64,000 bases of DNA from Bugulina stolonifera (GCA_935421135.1 OW285189.1:10127072-10191071), one strand, 5' to 3'; shown: positions 11,496-25,000, counted from the first letter of the stretch. A program made the numbers and translations. Notes: generated from the sequence alone by a model not told the origin.

Positions 11496-12561
11496 CAGAG
11501 CTGGGTCCAAGTCATAGATTTGACTTGACTTGCCAAGTCAAGTCACAAGTCGACTTGACTTGGACTTGCCAACTTGCTGACTTGACTTGACTTTGACTTG
11601 CGCATCAATGTGACTTGACTTGGACACATGAATGACTTGTGATTTCGACTTGACTTTGACTTGCACATCAATGTGACTTGACTTGACTTGACTTGGACAC
11701 ATGAATGACTTGTGATTTTGACTTGGGTTCTGCCAAGTCAATCTGGCAAATAAAAATTTTGTATAGTGTTTAGCCAACATGGAAAAAAGGTCTCAATTGT
11801 CTACCTATTTATCATTTGTACTGGGTCAGTGCTACTAGCAGCACTCAGAGTATATCAAGGTAGCTATGAGGATACACAATTCAGGCAATATCTAGGCTGT
11901 GTGTACGTGAGACTACACAACGACAATGCATAGTCACAAGTACACACAGTGCAAGTAGTGTAAGTGTAGCCTAGGTGTGGTGTAAGTAGTGAATATAATG
12001 TACAGTGCAATCATTACTAGAGTTAAATTGCAGGACTGGCCAGTGGACACTCTGTGCTGTACCATGTGCTGTTTACATGTTATGTAACACTGCATCACCA
12101 TTACAATATACAGTATATAATACTATATGACCAGTCTCGACTGTAGTGCCAATAATACTACTTATATAGACTAGTTCTTTACCATGATTGCATAACATAC
12201 ATGTACATGCCCTGCTACACCTTGGCATAGGTTTTTCATGGATTGGAATGCCTACTAAACGAAAAAAATGATGGTTTGGGAAATGTAAAATTTTTTGAAG
12301 TTGTCTTCCACTTGACTTGCATTTCGACTTGACTTGACTTTGACTTGACTTGACTTGTGACTTGCATGACAGCTGACTTGACTTGACTTGACTTGAGGCA
12401 TCACTGACTTGACTTCGACTTGCCTTGCTTTCGAAATTTTAGAAGTTACTTGACTTGACTTGACTTGAGGCAGCACTGACTTGACTTCGACTTGACTTGC
12501 CTCCAAAATTTTAGAAATGACTTGACTTGTTGACTTGCAAGTCGACTTGGACCCAACTCTG
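11496..12561. mobile_element. hAT-type MITE with CAAGT-repeat arms, family 5, copy A (1066 bp)
   Basis: Ends CAGAGCTGGGTCCAAGTC and GACTTGGACCCAACTCTG form the terminal inverted repeat. The exact octamer ATTATCAT flanks it at 11488-11495 and 12562-12569. Inside each end is a 200-300 bp satellite of GACTTGACTTG pentamers, in inverted orientation at the two ends, around a unique core of roughly 450 bp without coding capacity. Copies B (14543-15038) and C (35217-36277) belong to the same family; C is in the opposite orientation. Confidence 0.92.
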
Positions 12562-12569
12562 ATTATCAT

Positions 12570-13140
12570 AGTTAGTTTAGTTGTTGGTTGATAGTCCAAA
12601 AGGGACAAAACATTTTCACACTCTACACTGTACACATATGTTTCATTATATTATTATAATGAAATATTTATATGCACTACTGAACTGTACAGAGTACAGT
12701 CACCAGTGTAGATTATTATGGATAATCATTATGCATTATCATTATGATTATAATAAATAATCTTTATGATAATGATTATGTTAATATTTATTGTTAATTC
12801 TATAATAATTATTGCTTAAATTAAAATTTAATAGCCTGCTCAATTTTTAAACTTAGGGCACTAATTTAAAGCTCACATTTTATATTTTATTTTATTATCT
12901 TATAATCTTATGGTTATATTATTAAAAGTTGAAGTTGCTCTATGTTGAGAGGATGGATCAATAATATATATATGATAATATAAATATTATAAAAATATTA
13001 TATTTAATATCATGATTTGATTATTTAATTTATTGGTAGATTAGATACATTAACATTAGTTGTGGTATGTATTCAATAAATATATAGATGATAACTCAGT
13101 ATAAATGTACTTATAATAAAGGTGACCTACAATATTATTG
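12570..13140. other. AT-rich spacer
   Basis: Over 75 percent A+T by eye, with ATTAT and TAATATT runs. No gene or structured element recognised. Confidence 0.55.
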
Positions 13141-13149
13141 CTCTTGCTG

Positions 13150-13341
13150 GTCATCATAGCAACAGTGGAAGCGGTACAGACCCGCTCACAGTCCCTGGGG
13201 CTCCCATGGTCGGTAAGGGCAAACAGCAACCGGTATCTCAATAGTTTTTTACCAAGGACTATAAGAGATATGAGGATTGGAATCAACCCAAGAGTTCTAA
13301 CTGAGCCGCCTACAACCGCAACCTACACACAGTCAGGCTAG
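13150..13341 (+). pseudogene. LINE reverse-transcriptase tail fragment
   Basis: A short open segment contains YLNSFLPRTIRDM; an F-x-PRTI-x-x-W-type block is usual near the C-terminus of CR1/L2-like LINE polyproteins. The rest of the reverse transcriptase is missing, consistent with 5' truncation on insertion. The match is by motif only. Confidence 0.45.
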
Positions 13342-13344
13342 ATA

Positions 13345-13948
13345 GTCTTGTTCAGTCCATACTGACAAACACATACCTCAATAGTATGAATACTGTCCAC
13401 TAACTGACTAACCCATGAACCATACGCGGCACACCCCTTCCACCCTCTAGGGCGGTCCAGTGTGATGATGACATCGACAGGTAATTCGACAGGTCTGATG
13501 ATTATATCATTATCATTATAATTAATTATTAGATATTATGGTTATAACAATTTATAATAAATTAACTAAGTATAATATAATTATTGTTGTACTTAGTTAA
13601 TTTATTATCGTAAGAGTTATAGTAATTATAGTAAATTAAAATTAGTAATAATAGTAATTCTTATTTTATATTTAGAATATAATTATATTATAATTATATT
13701 AGTCATGAAAATTATATCCAATTCAATGGGACTATATTATATGAATTGAAATTTTGCCATTAGTGAAATGCCTTCCCCACTCTCAAAATGTGCGAAAAAT
13801 GGAGATTTAGTTCTAGAATGATCATCTCTTTGTTTACTTACCTGGGAATAATAGCAGTAAGTATTAGTATAAAGTTAGGAATCATGTATTTTTTAGGTAA
13901 CAGAAGTACATGTACAATAATCATAATGGCAACAAACAAAAGCTCCTG
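13345..13948. other. AT-rich spacer
   Basis: Dense ATTATAATTA repeats from about 13500 to 13720. No coding or RNA gene seen. Confidence 0.55.
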
Positions 13949-13949
13949 T

Positions 13950-14500
13950 CTCGTCTTGTCTTGTCTTGTCTTGTCTTGGTAAAGTTCTTAAACCCCAGGT
14001 GCGGTTAGGGGAAAGGGGAAACTATCAGAGTTGCAGGTTTTTTGTTGGTTCACTATGATATCACCAGTGTGGAGCTCCCGAACAGATCTGATTAGAAGGC
14101 TGGGCAGAAAATTGTTAGTGTTGATGTGGTAGACAACAGAATTGAAAGCATTAGCATGTCTGGTGTTAATATCATGCATTCCTTTTATTAGATCAAGTGT
14201 AGGCCTGGTTATAAGATTGGAAACGAGAGATTCATGCTCCAAGATGGTGTAGAAAATAATATCATTCGAGTATGCCTAATCTTGTTCAATGAGTCGAAAT
14301 TTAGTTGTTTTTTGCTATCAGAGACTGAACAAGCTCTTCCTTTAAGATTTTTGATACATCGTACAGCCCTTCTTTGGACTGCCTCAATTGTATACGTGGG
14401 GTCCCACACTTGACAGGCATATTTCAGTAATGGCTTGACTTGCATAGCGTGTTGTAACACTATCAAACCATCGGTACCAATAGAGCAAAGTAAAGCCAGC
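13950..14500 (-). pseudogene. 5'-truncated LINE with AAGAC microsatellite tail
   Basis: On the minus strand two overlapping frames (about 14466-14209 and 14242-13988) read YACQVWDPTY, IEAVQRRAVRCIKNLKGR and NNFLPSLLIRSV, blocks typical of the C-terminal end of CR1/jockey-type LINE polyproteins (the VWDP and QRRA motifs). The two frames show a frameshift. The minus-strand 3' end runs into five AAGAC repeats (13951-13978), the kind of short microsatellite tail CR1-like LINEs use instead of poly(A). Confidence 0.7.
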
Positions 14501-14542
14501 TCTTATGAGATGCTTTGAACTCTATAGGTAGTTGCAAAGCAC

Positions 14543-15038
14543 CAGAGTTGAGTCCAAGTCGACTTGCAAGTCAACAAGTCAAGTCATTTCCAAAATTTTG
14601 GAGTCCAAGTCAAGTCAGTGCTGCCTCAAGTCACGTCAGCCGTCAGTCAAGTCGAAGTCGACTTGTGTACTTGCAAGTTGAAATGCAAGTTAAGTGGGCG
14701 ACAACTTCAAAAATTTTACAATTTCCAAAGCATCACTCCTTTCTTTTAGTAGACACTCCAATGCATGAAAAACCATACCAAGGTGTAGCTTGGTATGTAT
14801 GTTGTTATACAATTATGGCAACTAGCCTCTATGTGTAGTAATATTGGCACTCTGGTTGAGACTGTACAAAATTTTTATCCTCCATATTGACTTGGCAGAA
14901 ATTAAATCAAAGTCACAAATCGTTTATCTGTCCAAGTCAAGTCACACTGATGTGCAAGTCAACATGTTGGCAAGTCCAAGTCAAGGCGACTTGTGACTTG
15001 ACTTGTCAAGTCAAAGCTATGACTTGGACCTAGCTCTG
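14543..15038. mobile_element. hAT-type MITE, family 5, copy B (496 bp, internally deleted)
   Basis: Starts CAGAGTTGAGTCCAAGTC and ends GACTTGGACCTAGCTCTG, with the exact octamer CAAAGCAC at 14535-14542 and 15039-15046. It retains the pentamer arms but has lost most of the core seen in copies A and C. It inserted beside a LINE fragment. Confidence 0.92.
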
Positions 15039-15219
15039 CAAAGCACTTTATATAACCATTTGTTTAGGTTAAATTAAAAATCTTTTTGTTGATGGTTTGA
15101 GTGTTTAGGTATTAGTTGTTTATCATTGATAACATATAAGTCATCTGTGTATCGTCAGCTATATTCACCATTTTTCTTATGTAGAAATAGCCTATTCTAT
15201 AGTCAATTCTCTATAATAC

Positions 15220-15958
15220 TGTAAGGGTTTTTGGGGGGTTGTGCTGTCGTCCTGAGACAACTCCCTGGTAAAAAGTGAAGAGCCTATGAGTGGTGCTAGG
15301 CCCTGTCATTACATGAAAGATCAACAGGTACTAATTGTCCAATGACTACTCAAGACGACCCATGTGGTCTCGAGTCAATGCTTGTTTACTATCTGAGAAA
15401 GAGAGTGATCCGACCTAGAAGGCGGTTCGGGAGGCAAGGTCGAGGACCTTGACAACCGGAACGACCTATCTACGAAGAGAAAGTCTCTGTATAAGTAGTA
15501 TAGAAGTGTCTTTATTGGGATCCAAGCATCAACTGAGACAATGAACATAAAAAACAATGTGCTTTATATAGTATAAGAACCTCCGGAGGAAGTTCTGGTA
15601 AAAAGGCCGACGTAGTGTTGTAAAAAGACAATGTAGCGTCGTCCGGAATTTGCGCAACAAGATGGTAACCAGAAGCCCGCTGGCCGACCCAGAATAGGTC
15701 GGGTACAACAAAAGATGCTTAAAATCATCCAATTCATGCACAAAATCAATATCAGGCAATTCTGAGAGGTCGGCCCTCTTTACATGGGTATAAAAAGGAC
15801 ATAATTGCTCAGTAGTGCACATTATAAGTAAAAGTATGTAAGTGACAAGTTACTACATAGACAATCAGTACAAGCAAATGTAATGCAATGTAAGTATATA
15901 ATAAGTGTCATGTAGGCCTAGTCGGGAGGCTGGGCTAGAGTTACATTTTACCATTACA
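15220..15958. mobile_element. Solo LTR (739 bp)
   Basis: Begins TGTAAGGG and ends CCATTACA (TG...CA), flanked by the 4-bp repeat ATAC at 15216-15219 and 15959-15962. A diverged copy at 52231-53037 shares long stretches (for example TTACATGAAAGATC, GACGACCCAT and GTGTCTTTATTG) and has its own 4-bp duplication. No internal coding region adjoins either copy, so both are solo LTRs. Four-bp duplications fit Ty3/Gypsy or Bel/Pao elements; which one cannot be told. Confidence 0.8.
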
Positions 15959-16337
15959 ATACATAGCCTGTGGTTCTGACACAGTGGTACTTATCTTCAG
16001 CACAATGACATGACAAGTTAAATAGCATATCCTATAATCATATTTTCTAGAAAATTGCAAAATTTTACATACATACATGTATATATATTTAACATAGACC
16101 TACAATGTAGCTGAATCCAAAATATTTTCGCAAAAAATTAGATCTACACTCAAAATAGGAAATACAAATAACTGAAGAAAATTTTTAAAATTGTCCCCAA
16201 TTTTTTAATGCAACTAATGGTCATGTTTGCTTGTAATGCCAACACTGCAAACACTAACAGTTTATCTCGCCAAAACGGCAAGTTGATGATGGTCAGACTT
16301 GAATTATTTTCTGATTGTTTTTGCAGTTAAATTATTA

Positions 16338-17903
16338 ATGGCTTCTAAACCGTGCAACCCCTATCGGGAGTCTTTGACTGCTGCTACTGCTGCTATTATT
16401 CGAGACAGTGGTTTCGGCAGTGCGGAGCCGGCTGCATTAGAATCACTTGTGGAGATGACGCAGAGTTTCATCACACAAATTGGAAAATCTTCAAAACATT
16501 ATTCTGAACTGGCGAACAGATCACAGGTAATTGATGTTCAGAATTTAGTAGTTTCTTAATTATAGAATAATTACATTTAATTATTGATTGTGTAAACATA
16601 ATGACTGTAAGGGTGCAAACACACTGGAGCGTTTTGGAGTGGAGTTGACGCTCACGAATCGCCAGAGTGTCAATGCTCTCAAAACGCTCGAGCTGAGTCA
16701 GCTGAAGCAGTAAGGCGATTCACTCGGCGCTGATTGGCTGATGAACAGAGTTAGTAAACATGAACACGTGAATTATTGCGGAGTGAATAAATACCGATAT
16801 TTCATTGGCTAATTGTTAAATCGCCTCGCTCTTTGTTCGCCCTGTGTGTTTATCAAGGCCACAAAGTTCGACGCTTGACACCAGAATGCTCACTCGAAAG
16901 CGCTTCCGTGTGTTTGCACCTTAAATGTAGGCTACTTTATTCTACAGCAGCTGCCATTTTTATCTAAACTCGATTTATTCACTTCCTGTCTTGATTTAGA
17001 GATTGTGTAATTGTCAAATTTTCATTAATAGGTTCAACAGTTTGTTTTCAATGCGTCACAGACATCCGTCTTTGTACCTTGGAAGTTGTGTTATCAATGT
17101 CTACCTTCCACTGTTGGGTATATACAAAGTATAGTATGCATAGAGTCTTAACTATTGGCTTTTTACCTCTATAATGAAATATGAGGTATTAGTATTATAA
17201 TTATAGAGTGAATCTACATCTATATCAAGTTCATACATGGGAAGATTTTGTCATTTGTAGCATGTAGGCTGAACACTGAGCCTGCATGCTGTGTCTACTG
17301 GACTACCTCTTATTATAATTTTTTCAGGTAATGGTAACCGACCTGAGCTTGTCACTAATAGACTCTGGCATCAGTCTTGAAGAACTGAGGGTATACACTG
17401 AAATCAACCTTAGAAAACCCACAACTCTTGCACCCCCTTCACAAGAGCCTGATGTTCAGAAACCCAAACCCCTGAGTGTTAACAGCGGTGCCGCACATCC
17501 TACTTATGTACACGATGGGCTGCCTCCCTTTCCTGATAAACACACGTATATTCAAACCCCAGCACATCGGCACGCTGCCACCGACTATCAGTTAGTTAGA
17601 CAAAAGGAATCCATGCAGAGAAAAAATACGGAAAATGCTTTAACAAAATTCATAGCAAAGACAGGAGAATCTAATTATTATTGTGACGATGAAAAGAATC
17701 CTATTAACGAGTCTTTTCAGTTAGTAGCTTGTAAACCGTCTCCGCTGTCGTACCTCTCTGCACTGCTGCCCAAGGATGAGGAGGTCTACGAAGTGTTTGA
17801 TCTTAAGCAGGAACAGGGCTTTATCGATCCTCCTACAAAGAAGCTTAAAACTGAAGATTCGAACCAAGATGTTCAAATGAAAATAGATAATGAGACCAAG
17901 TGA
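16338..17903 (+). CDS. TAF8: Transcription initiation factor TFIID subunit 8
   Basis: Two coding exons, 16338-16526 and 17328-17903, phase 0, giving 254 residues (the human protein is about 310). TAF8 pairs with TAF10 through a histone fold and anchors it in TFIID for RNA polymerase II initiation in the nucleus. Residues 10 to about 85 form the histone-fold (bromodomain-associated) domain, including SGFGSAEPAALESLVEMTQ and the LIDSG segment at the start of exon 2. The middle holds the TAF8 C-terminal domain signature: PFPDKHTYIQTP, then DYQLVRQKESMQRK and ALTKFIAKTGES, followed by YLSALLP. A basic stretch near the end (PTKKLKTE) may be a nuclear localisation signal. The ATG follows an acceptor-like TTTTTGCAG, so a 5' noncoding exon is likely. 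The intron holds a small MITE. The extreme C-terminus is not conserved. Confidence 0.93.
16611..16921. mobile_element. PIF/Harbinger-like MITE in the TAF8 intron
   Basis: Ends read GGGTGCAAACACAC and, inverted, AGGTGCAAACACAC, each next to a TAA trinucleotide (16608-16610 and 16922-16924). A 3-bp TAA duplication and a GC-rich start are features of PIF/Harbinger elements. The interior of about 280 bp is GC-richer than the intron and codes for nothing. The short duplication makes the class assignment tentative. Confidence 0.6.
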
Positions 17904-18298
17904 TATCATCTGTGTAGGTGAATGTAGTTCCTTGTTATTAATGTTTTACTTTATAATTCATACACATGCACATAATATGTGTACACTACATGACTACAGT
18001 ATAGTGTTTGTTGTATAATAATAATAATCAATAATTATAATTTAAACATTTTCACCTCAGACTTTGGGTAGATCTAATATTGTGTTCTAATGCTGATTAT
18101 GATGGTGTAATACATTTATAGTATTATTAATGTTATAATATCGGTTATTTTTGTTTATTTTATCACATTTTTCAGTAAATTATTCTGAAATAATCCAATC
18201 CATCCAATTCATCAGCCCAAGTTAGTAGGAATGTAGATAGAATCAATATAATCTGTAAAAAACTTGCAGTGTAGAAAAACTTAAAATAAATATTTCAG
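17904..18298. other. TAF8 3' region and spacer
   Basis: AT-rich sequence after the TAF8 stop, presumably including its 3' untranslated region; no gene seen before the orphan exon at 18299. Confidence 0.5.
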
Positions 18299-18396
18299 CA
18301 GAAGATTTTGCTGTTCAAGACGATGTCTCAGTTATAGACAGTTTAGCTTATGTGTACTTCCTACTTTCTAACCAAAGTGTGTTCTTTGACCATATG
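18299..18396 (+). CDS. Orphan internal exon, unidentified gene (first of two)
   Basis: Flanked by a good acceptor (AATATTTCAG) and a consensus donor (GTAAGT). One frame is open throughout and reads protein-like, with DSLAYVYFLLSNQSVFFDHM at its end; it needs one base from an upstream exon. The reading phase passes cleanly into the exon at 19483-19535. I could not find the upstream exon or start, and I do not recognise the family. It could be a remnant. Confidence 0.45.
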
Positions 18397-19482
18397 GTAA
18401 GTTCTATAAGGCTATACCATGATCATGTACTGAATAAATTCTCATTTTCCAATATGGTTGGGAGCTGCAGTCAAACTGCCAGCATGGCTAGAAATGAACT
18501 CAAACTGTTTAGCAATGTCCCAGTTGACTGTTTATATAGCTATTTATAGTGTTATAAAATTTAAAATTGTAGTATTAAAAGCGACTTGACTGCTATTTTG
18601 AAGTTGTCTACCCTTCTTGCTTTAGAGAATAAAGAAAAGACAACTCCATTTTTCTGTAGGGATAGAGAAGAGACAATTGCTGCAAAGTATAATGGCAGGC
18701 TAGTGGGAGGAGTTTAATAATAGAATCAATGTAATGGAATGTGGTGCATGTGAAAGAAGCATTCTCATAAATTAACTGCTGGAGTATATGCTGCACTTGA
18801 GAGCACTCTTCTATTACTCAGCTATGTAAGTATAATAGTAATATAAATGCATTTATTCTTGTATATTTGCTGCTATCTAATATTGCCAGCGGAAGATATT
18901 ATGTGCAAATGCAAATTTCACCAAAGTTGTACATATCGTATTACTAATATTAACTCTATATTATTGTAATGGTTTATATAACACCTTAATGGATTAATAT
19001 TGGCCAACACTGATTTTATTATTACAATTATGTTTGTGTTTTGTTATTTGCAAGCAGATGCTTATCATTAAAGATCAAATTTCCCAGTTATACTTAATTG
19101 TGTGTACACTTCTAGCTGTTAGAATCACTCAATAGTTATAAAAAGAAATTTCCTCTGTTATTGTTTAATCAGAGAATAAAGGACTCAAGTTATTAGTGTT
19201 TTTCACAACATTTGAGATTTCAACAAAGCTATGCTTATGTGTATAATAGTAGCGGTATAGATAAGTTAGTGACTGCAAGCATTACAATTAACTGACAGTA
19301 ATATTGCCCAGAAGCAGCATTCGGTACTGTATGTACAGCATTATTTTACTTTCTATGTTTTATATTTATATTGCTATCAAAGGTTTATACTAATCATACG
19401 TAATTTTGCAATTACACCCAGCATATGTGCAGTAAAATTATATGGTGTTAACAAAACTGTTTAAACTTTCATTATATTGTAG

Positions 19483-19535
19483 TTATCCAGCCAACATATA
19501 GGATCTGTTGGGAAAGTTCAGAGGCAGATGACAAG
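19483..19535 (+). CDS. Orphan internal exon, unidentified gene (second of two)
   Basis: Preceded by an acceptor (ATATTGTAG) and followed by a donor (GTAGGT). It continues in phase from the exon at 18299-18396 and encodes LSSQHIGSVGKVQRQMTR, ending in phase 2. No convincing next exon was found before 22 kb. Confidence 0.4.
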
Positions 19536-22020
19536 GTAGGTCTTCTGGTTCTGCTGACTGTATAATATCTATGTACCCTGTATGTATGAGCAATACAAGG
19601 TTATCCTAACTGATGTACAATACAACATAGTGTAATGTAAATTCCATACAGTAAACCCTTTTTACTTTTGATATGCAGTTAGGTATATGGTGTAATAACT
19701 AGTGATTTGCCTGTGCAAACAATCAGATTTTTGTAATGGAAAGCAAATCAAACCAAATTCTTTATAATATGTGTTAGTTTAGTTGGCACAAGGCCAAGAA
19801 GAAGGCCATTAATACAAATATAGGCCTAGTTTGAGGCTTAATAAATAATTCACACCATTGGTAGCCAGCCAGTAGCATGAGCTGCAATGTGTTTTAGACT
19901 ATTAATTTTCCATTGTATTGTAAATTATTGAGTCTAATGAAACTAAAATCTGAAACTGCATGCCTGAAGGCTGAAGGTCTATATTAGCCTATTAGGACCT
20001 CTCTTCTCCAGCTCGCACTATGATAAATATTTGTAGTTTACTGTAGGAGGGTGAATACTGTATTTCCACTACATGTGTGAACTTTCGTTAGTAAGACAGA
20101 AATTTAAAAAACCTACTTATATGTTGGATTACATTTCTTTAGTTTGTATTATTGGTTTTTAGGGGGGTGTCTCAATTCTGAAGCACCCTTGAGTTGAACT
20201 CTGTCAATAGTCTAATTGTATTATATGAAAGACTAAAAAGTAACAAATGGTTACTGCACATGTCAAGATCGTTATTATCAAGCTCAGTACTGTGAATCCA
20301 TTACAAGTGTGTGATATATGTGGGCCTATGTGGAAGTGTATAACATGTGTGGGCGTATGTGCAAGATGGTTTGCTATCAGTCTGGTCAAAAAAAGACTGG
20401 TTACAAATTGGTTAAAATTGTAACACTCAGGTTGGGGAGTCTCATGTTCCTTTACAGCATTAAATTGTTATGTGTGGTAGGCTACGATTCTTGCATAGAA
20501 TAAGAATAGTCACAGTTCCAATTGAATTATCTCAGGGAGCAGGGGAGGAGCTAGTCGTACCAACACCATGTTTTTCTACTTTGAGTATCGGTCACACATC
20601 TAACACACTTGTACCAACATTATTCTGTACATGTACAGTGTGTGTGAAACATAACGTTTGCTATAGCGTAATGGCATTTAATACTGTCCATAATGCTGTA
20701 TAGATACTGTATACATTACACCGTATCACTTTTAACTTCACATGTCCCATATTGTGTCCATATTGTTGTTTTATTGATCATCATGACCCTACAATGAACC
20801 TCATTGGGACGACAAGTTTGTTGTTTTATCTCTGTAGTATTTGAGCACCGTGACAAGTTGTAAGATCACATTTATGTATACTTTCCTTCTGAAATGCTAT
20901 TCTGACATGCTTTCTAATCGGATAAACTACTTTGTACCTTATACATATAAAAATATAGGCAACTAATGGCATGGGAATGGGTTATATTATAATCATGTGG
21001 CGGGGACATTAGGTTTTGGTTTATAGAGTGTTTTGTTCTCTGTTTAACCTTGAACATAGCTTGAACTCCAACATACAGCAAACTTAACATCTCAATTTTC
21101 ATACCAGTGTATAATTATTAATACCAGTGGTGTAGTTGTTGGTAGCTAAAAATAGTAATTTTATAATAATTACTAATATTATCACAAGTGTATAAAGGAG
21201 CTCAATCAGAGGCAAGATTTCTATTCAAAACTATTTGCTCTATTATTACAGAATACAAACATTGAACGATGACCATATCCTGTGGGCCCGTATTTAAGCT
21301 CATTATCTGTAGTATGAAGAGTTCCACACACTCTTATTTTTATTCACAGTATAAACATGACCTTTCGGTTATAAAATATTGAGCAGACATATTTATTGTC
21401 AAATGTGACGTTCAGTTCCCAACAGTCTATCATCCTATAAATTATGCAGACTATCAACTATGCATTTCTATATACAAATATATTCGTGACTTTGCAAGGC
21501 CGAAGCCAAAAACAGTATGCTTCTGTCCCTTAGGGACTCGTTTATTTCACCAACGCCACACTCCGTTTTTGCGACAAAAGAATGAATTAACCAGGTACAA
21601 TGGATACTAAAGTATGAAAAAATTTGCCTATAATTGTTTTTCTTCGCCCCTATGGTTATATTATTTGCTGATCTGTCAGGTATATTTGCACAAATTGTGA
21701 TTGTTATTTCATTAAAATTATCAGAAAAAATAAAATTTGAAGTAGGTACTAAAGCCCACAATTTCATATTTGAGTTTGACCCAACAAAGAAAACAGATTC
21801 CCATGCTCCCTTAATCATTTTACATGCTATATACATGTAGATGCTATATTTTACCTAATGTTCCAGCACTTCCCCTAGGGCCTAGAATATTAGTTAAAAT
21901 ATCATATAAAATGTGTATTGCCACACAATTTCATAGACCTATCTATGTTTTTACAGCTACAATGTAGATTAAGGTACAACAGTAAATGCAGCCCTGCTGT
22001 CAGTGTTGGCAGAGCAAGAG
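19536..22020. other. Spacer and probable 5' untranslated part of the FERM gene
   Basis: No long splice-bounded frame. An acceptor (TTTTTACAG) at about 21957 precedes the FERM start codon by roughly 60 bp, so a noncoding first exon of that gene probably lies somewhere in this stretch. A 122-codon minus-strand frame at 21468-21836 shows no domain and is not supported. Confidence 0.5.
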
Positions 22021-25000
22021 ATGAGCTGTTTCAGCAGAGGTGAAGGCAGCATGAAAGGAAGTGACTTAACAGAGTGTTTGATTGAGTTATTAGATGGAAC
22101 AGCATACAGCGCAAAAATAAAGGTAAATTTTTTCATTTTTGTTTATATTATATTATACATGTACATGTATATTCAGTTATCAGATAGGATGCCCATAAAA
22201 CATATAACATAATTTCGTTATTACTGCCACTTCGTAGGGTCAGAGTAAAGGACAGCATCTAATGGACAATGTATGTAGCTATCTGAACATTGCTGAGAAA
22301 GATTACTTTGGACTAAGATTTCTAGATCGTTCTAAAATATCTGTAAGTAAACATGTACTACATCACCTTTCGCAGTCATGCCATAGATGTAATAGATTCA
22401 AAGGTGCATTACATTGTATATGTATCTATACATGATATTAATTTGTGTAATAGTAACAATGGTTAAGGTAGCAATAATTAAAATAAATTTCATCCCGAGA
22501 ATCCAAACTAGTTATTTGATGTCAACAGCTGGTAGGCTACATCTAAATAATATAAATTGTACGCATTGTACATGTACTCGAAGCCATTCAAGAGATTCAG
22601 TCATCAGTTAGTTTCCTTTTATATTTATTTAAGCTCACACATATTCAATGATGATATAATCAAATTGATGATATTTATTATGAGTAATTTATAATAATGA
22701 GTACTTGGTAGCCCAATGAATCATTGCCTAAGTAATAGCACTAGTGGCAGCATTATCGGCAGCAGCTGTAGTGTAGGAGGGTGTAGCTGTTCCAGGTGTA
22801 ACGTGCCAAGTATGATACTATAAAATGATCAATATATCTGTCCTTAGTATCTTCTCTCTAGCTAATGTGTTTGTCATTCAATTATTTGTTCAACTTTTCA
22901 ATCGGAACTTGCTGATTTTTTCTAATTGACTCATAAATCTGCACAATGAATTTAAATATTCATTTAACTGTAACAATAGCAGCATATGTGTATGCTGTAG
23001 AATGTCCTTGATTATCCTCATAATGTAGTGTATTATAAGATAGAATAATTAACTGTATTAATTAATTTAAAAGCTTTTTAACCAATTTATTTTAATTATT
23101 TTGTAGGATATTACAGAATGGTTGCTATTACATGATAATACCTAAATATATACACCTAGTAATCACTGGGAGGTCCAAGCACCTGCTGACACTTGCTTGT
23201 GCGACCTCATTTCATATGAACAATAGGGATTATTTGATTTCTATTCTATGGTATTTTGTAGCATTGGGTAGATTTACAGAAAGGCCTGTTAAAGCAAGTA
23301 AAGCGTAAGTTGAAGAAATTATATCAATATCTATATTGTCACCTTCATCTCTTGTTGGGTAGTGATGGTGAATTAAATAGTATAGAAAGAATACTAATTA
23401 GTGACAGGCCAAGGCCGAACGTTTGATAGTATGTATTAGTATCTTTATGTTATAATATGTATTTCTATGTTGATTAGGACACAGTCTAAATCTCAACTCA
23501 GTAAAGTTTTACCTCAGTGTGAAGTTCTATGCCACAGACCCCTGCAAGCTAAAAGAAGAAATCACAAGGTAATCATCTATTATCTTATTTATTTATAAAT
23601 AAACTGATTACATATTTATTTACATCTTAAAGTATTTCTATATACAAGTATCTTGATAGCACAATGTTTGCATTTTACCCATAGAGGTATCAGGGAGATA
23701 ACTCTATGATTTTACCACTATGTGCACATGCATACATATCATAGATGATATGGTCAGGGGAGCACAACTTTCTACTTATGTATATACACGAAGTGTATTC
23801 CTAAACTTATGGTCTTACATCTTGCAGGTACCAATTCTTCCTACAGTTAAAGAGAGATGTGCTAACTGGGAGGATACCCATTGCTTTTGATAACCTTGTG
23901 GAGTTGTGTGCCCTTGTTGTACAATGTAAGTACAATCTCTGTATTTTGGTAATATTCCCAGGTTATCTGTAGGAATTAATCAAGATAATCATATAAATAT
24001 ATGGAGCACTACCTTGTATCACTTTCATGATTTTAGACTATTTGTATAATATACATTGTATCTATGTTTACAGCTGAACTCGGGGACTACGATCCAACTA
24101 CACATACCTCAGGCTATGTATCAGAGCTGAGGCTAGCACCACAGCAGACTGAAGAGTTAGAACAAAATATAGCTTCTGCTCATCAAAAATTAGTGTGAGT
24201 AACAAATACATTTATGATACTCAGTCTAAATGAGCTTACAAACAATCTAGTAACCTAGCCTTGGTTTTCATCCATCCAAATCATCTAGAATAGTGAATTA
24301 GTATGTCAACTGTTGAATTTTGGCTGATTTCTCTATGAAACTTCTTCAGTAATTTTATTTTATTAAATGCTCTGATTTTCAAATAGACAAAGATTTCTTA
24401 CCCAGCTAGTGATAACGGCTTTCTATGATTTAGCTTCTTACTTGTTACTGTGTATATCTTTTTATTGGAGTTATGTATCATCGTGCATAAGCATACAGAA
24501 ATGTTCTTCTATGTAGTGCTAGCTGTATCCATGTACATTTTCCCTGTGAGATTTTGTTCTCAGAAGGTTATTTACTAAATATCTACAATGTAATGTACAT
24601 ACTCCCATGTCCTAAACCCTTTAACATATATATTTATGTGTCACATCTGTTACACCCCAAGTGGAAGTGATGTATGAAAGCTGAGTGTATGTTACTTTGT
24701 ACTTGTAGTGGTTTCCATCCGTCAGCATGTGAATACATGTACCTAGATAAAGTGAAATGGCAAGACATGTATGGAGTTGACATGCACCTGGTCAAGGTAA
24801 ACATGTGTTTAGAGCATTCCAGTTATGTCAGCTATTGGTCCATATATCCGTGTCTGATTAATTTAAATTAACTAATTAAATAATTAGTTAATTTAAATTA
24901 ACTAATTAAATAATTAATTTAATTGAGTTTTAAGCTTGTCGTAACTGACAACAAAATAGATTAAGATTTTCACAAGTCTAATATAAAAGTACGAATTCCT

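Noticed and set aside
24857..24925. Duplicated TTAATTTAAATTAACTAA palindrome as a regulatory site
   Set aside because: Low-complexity AT repeat within an intron; no further evidence.
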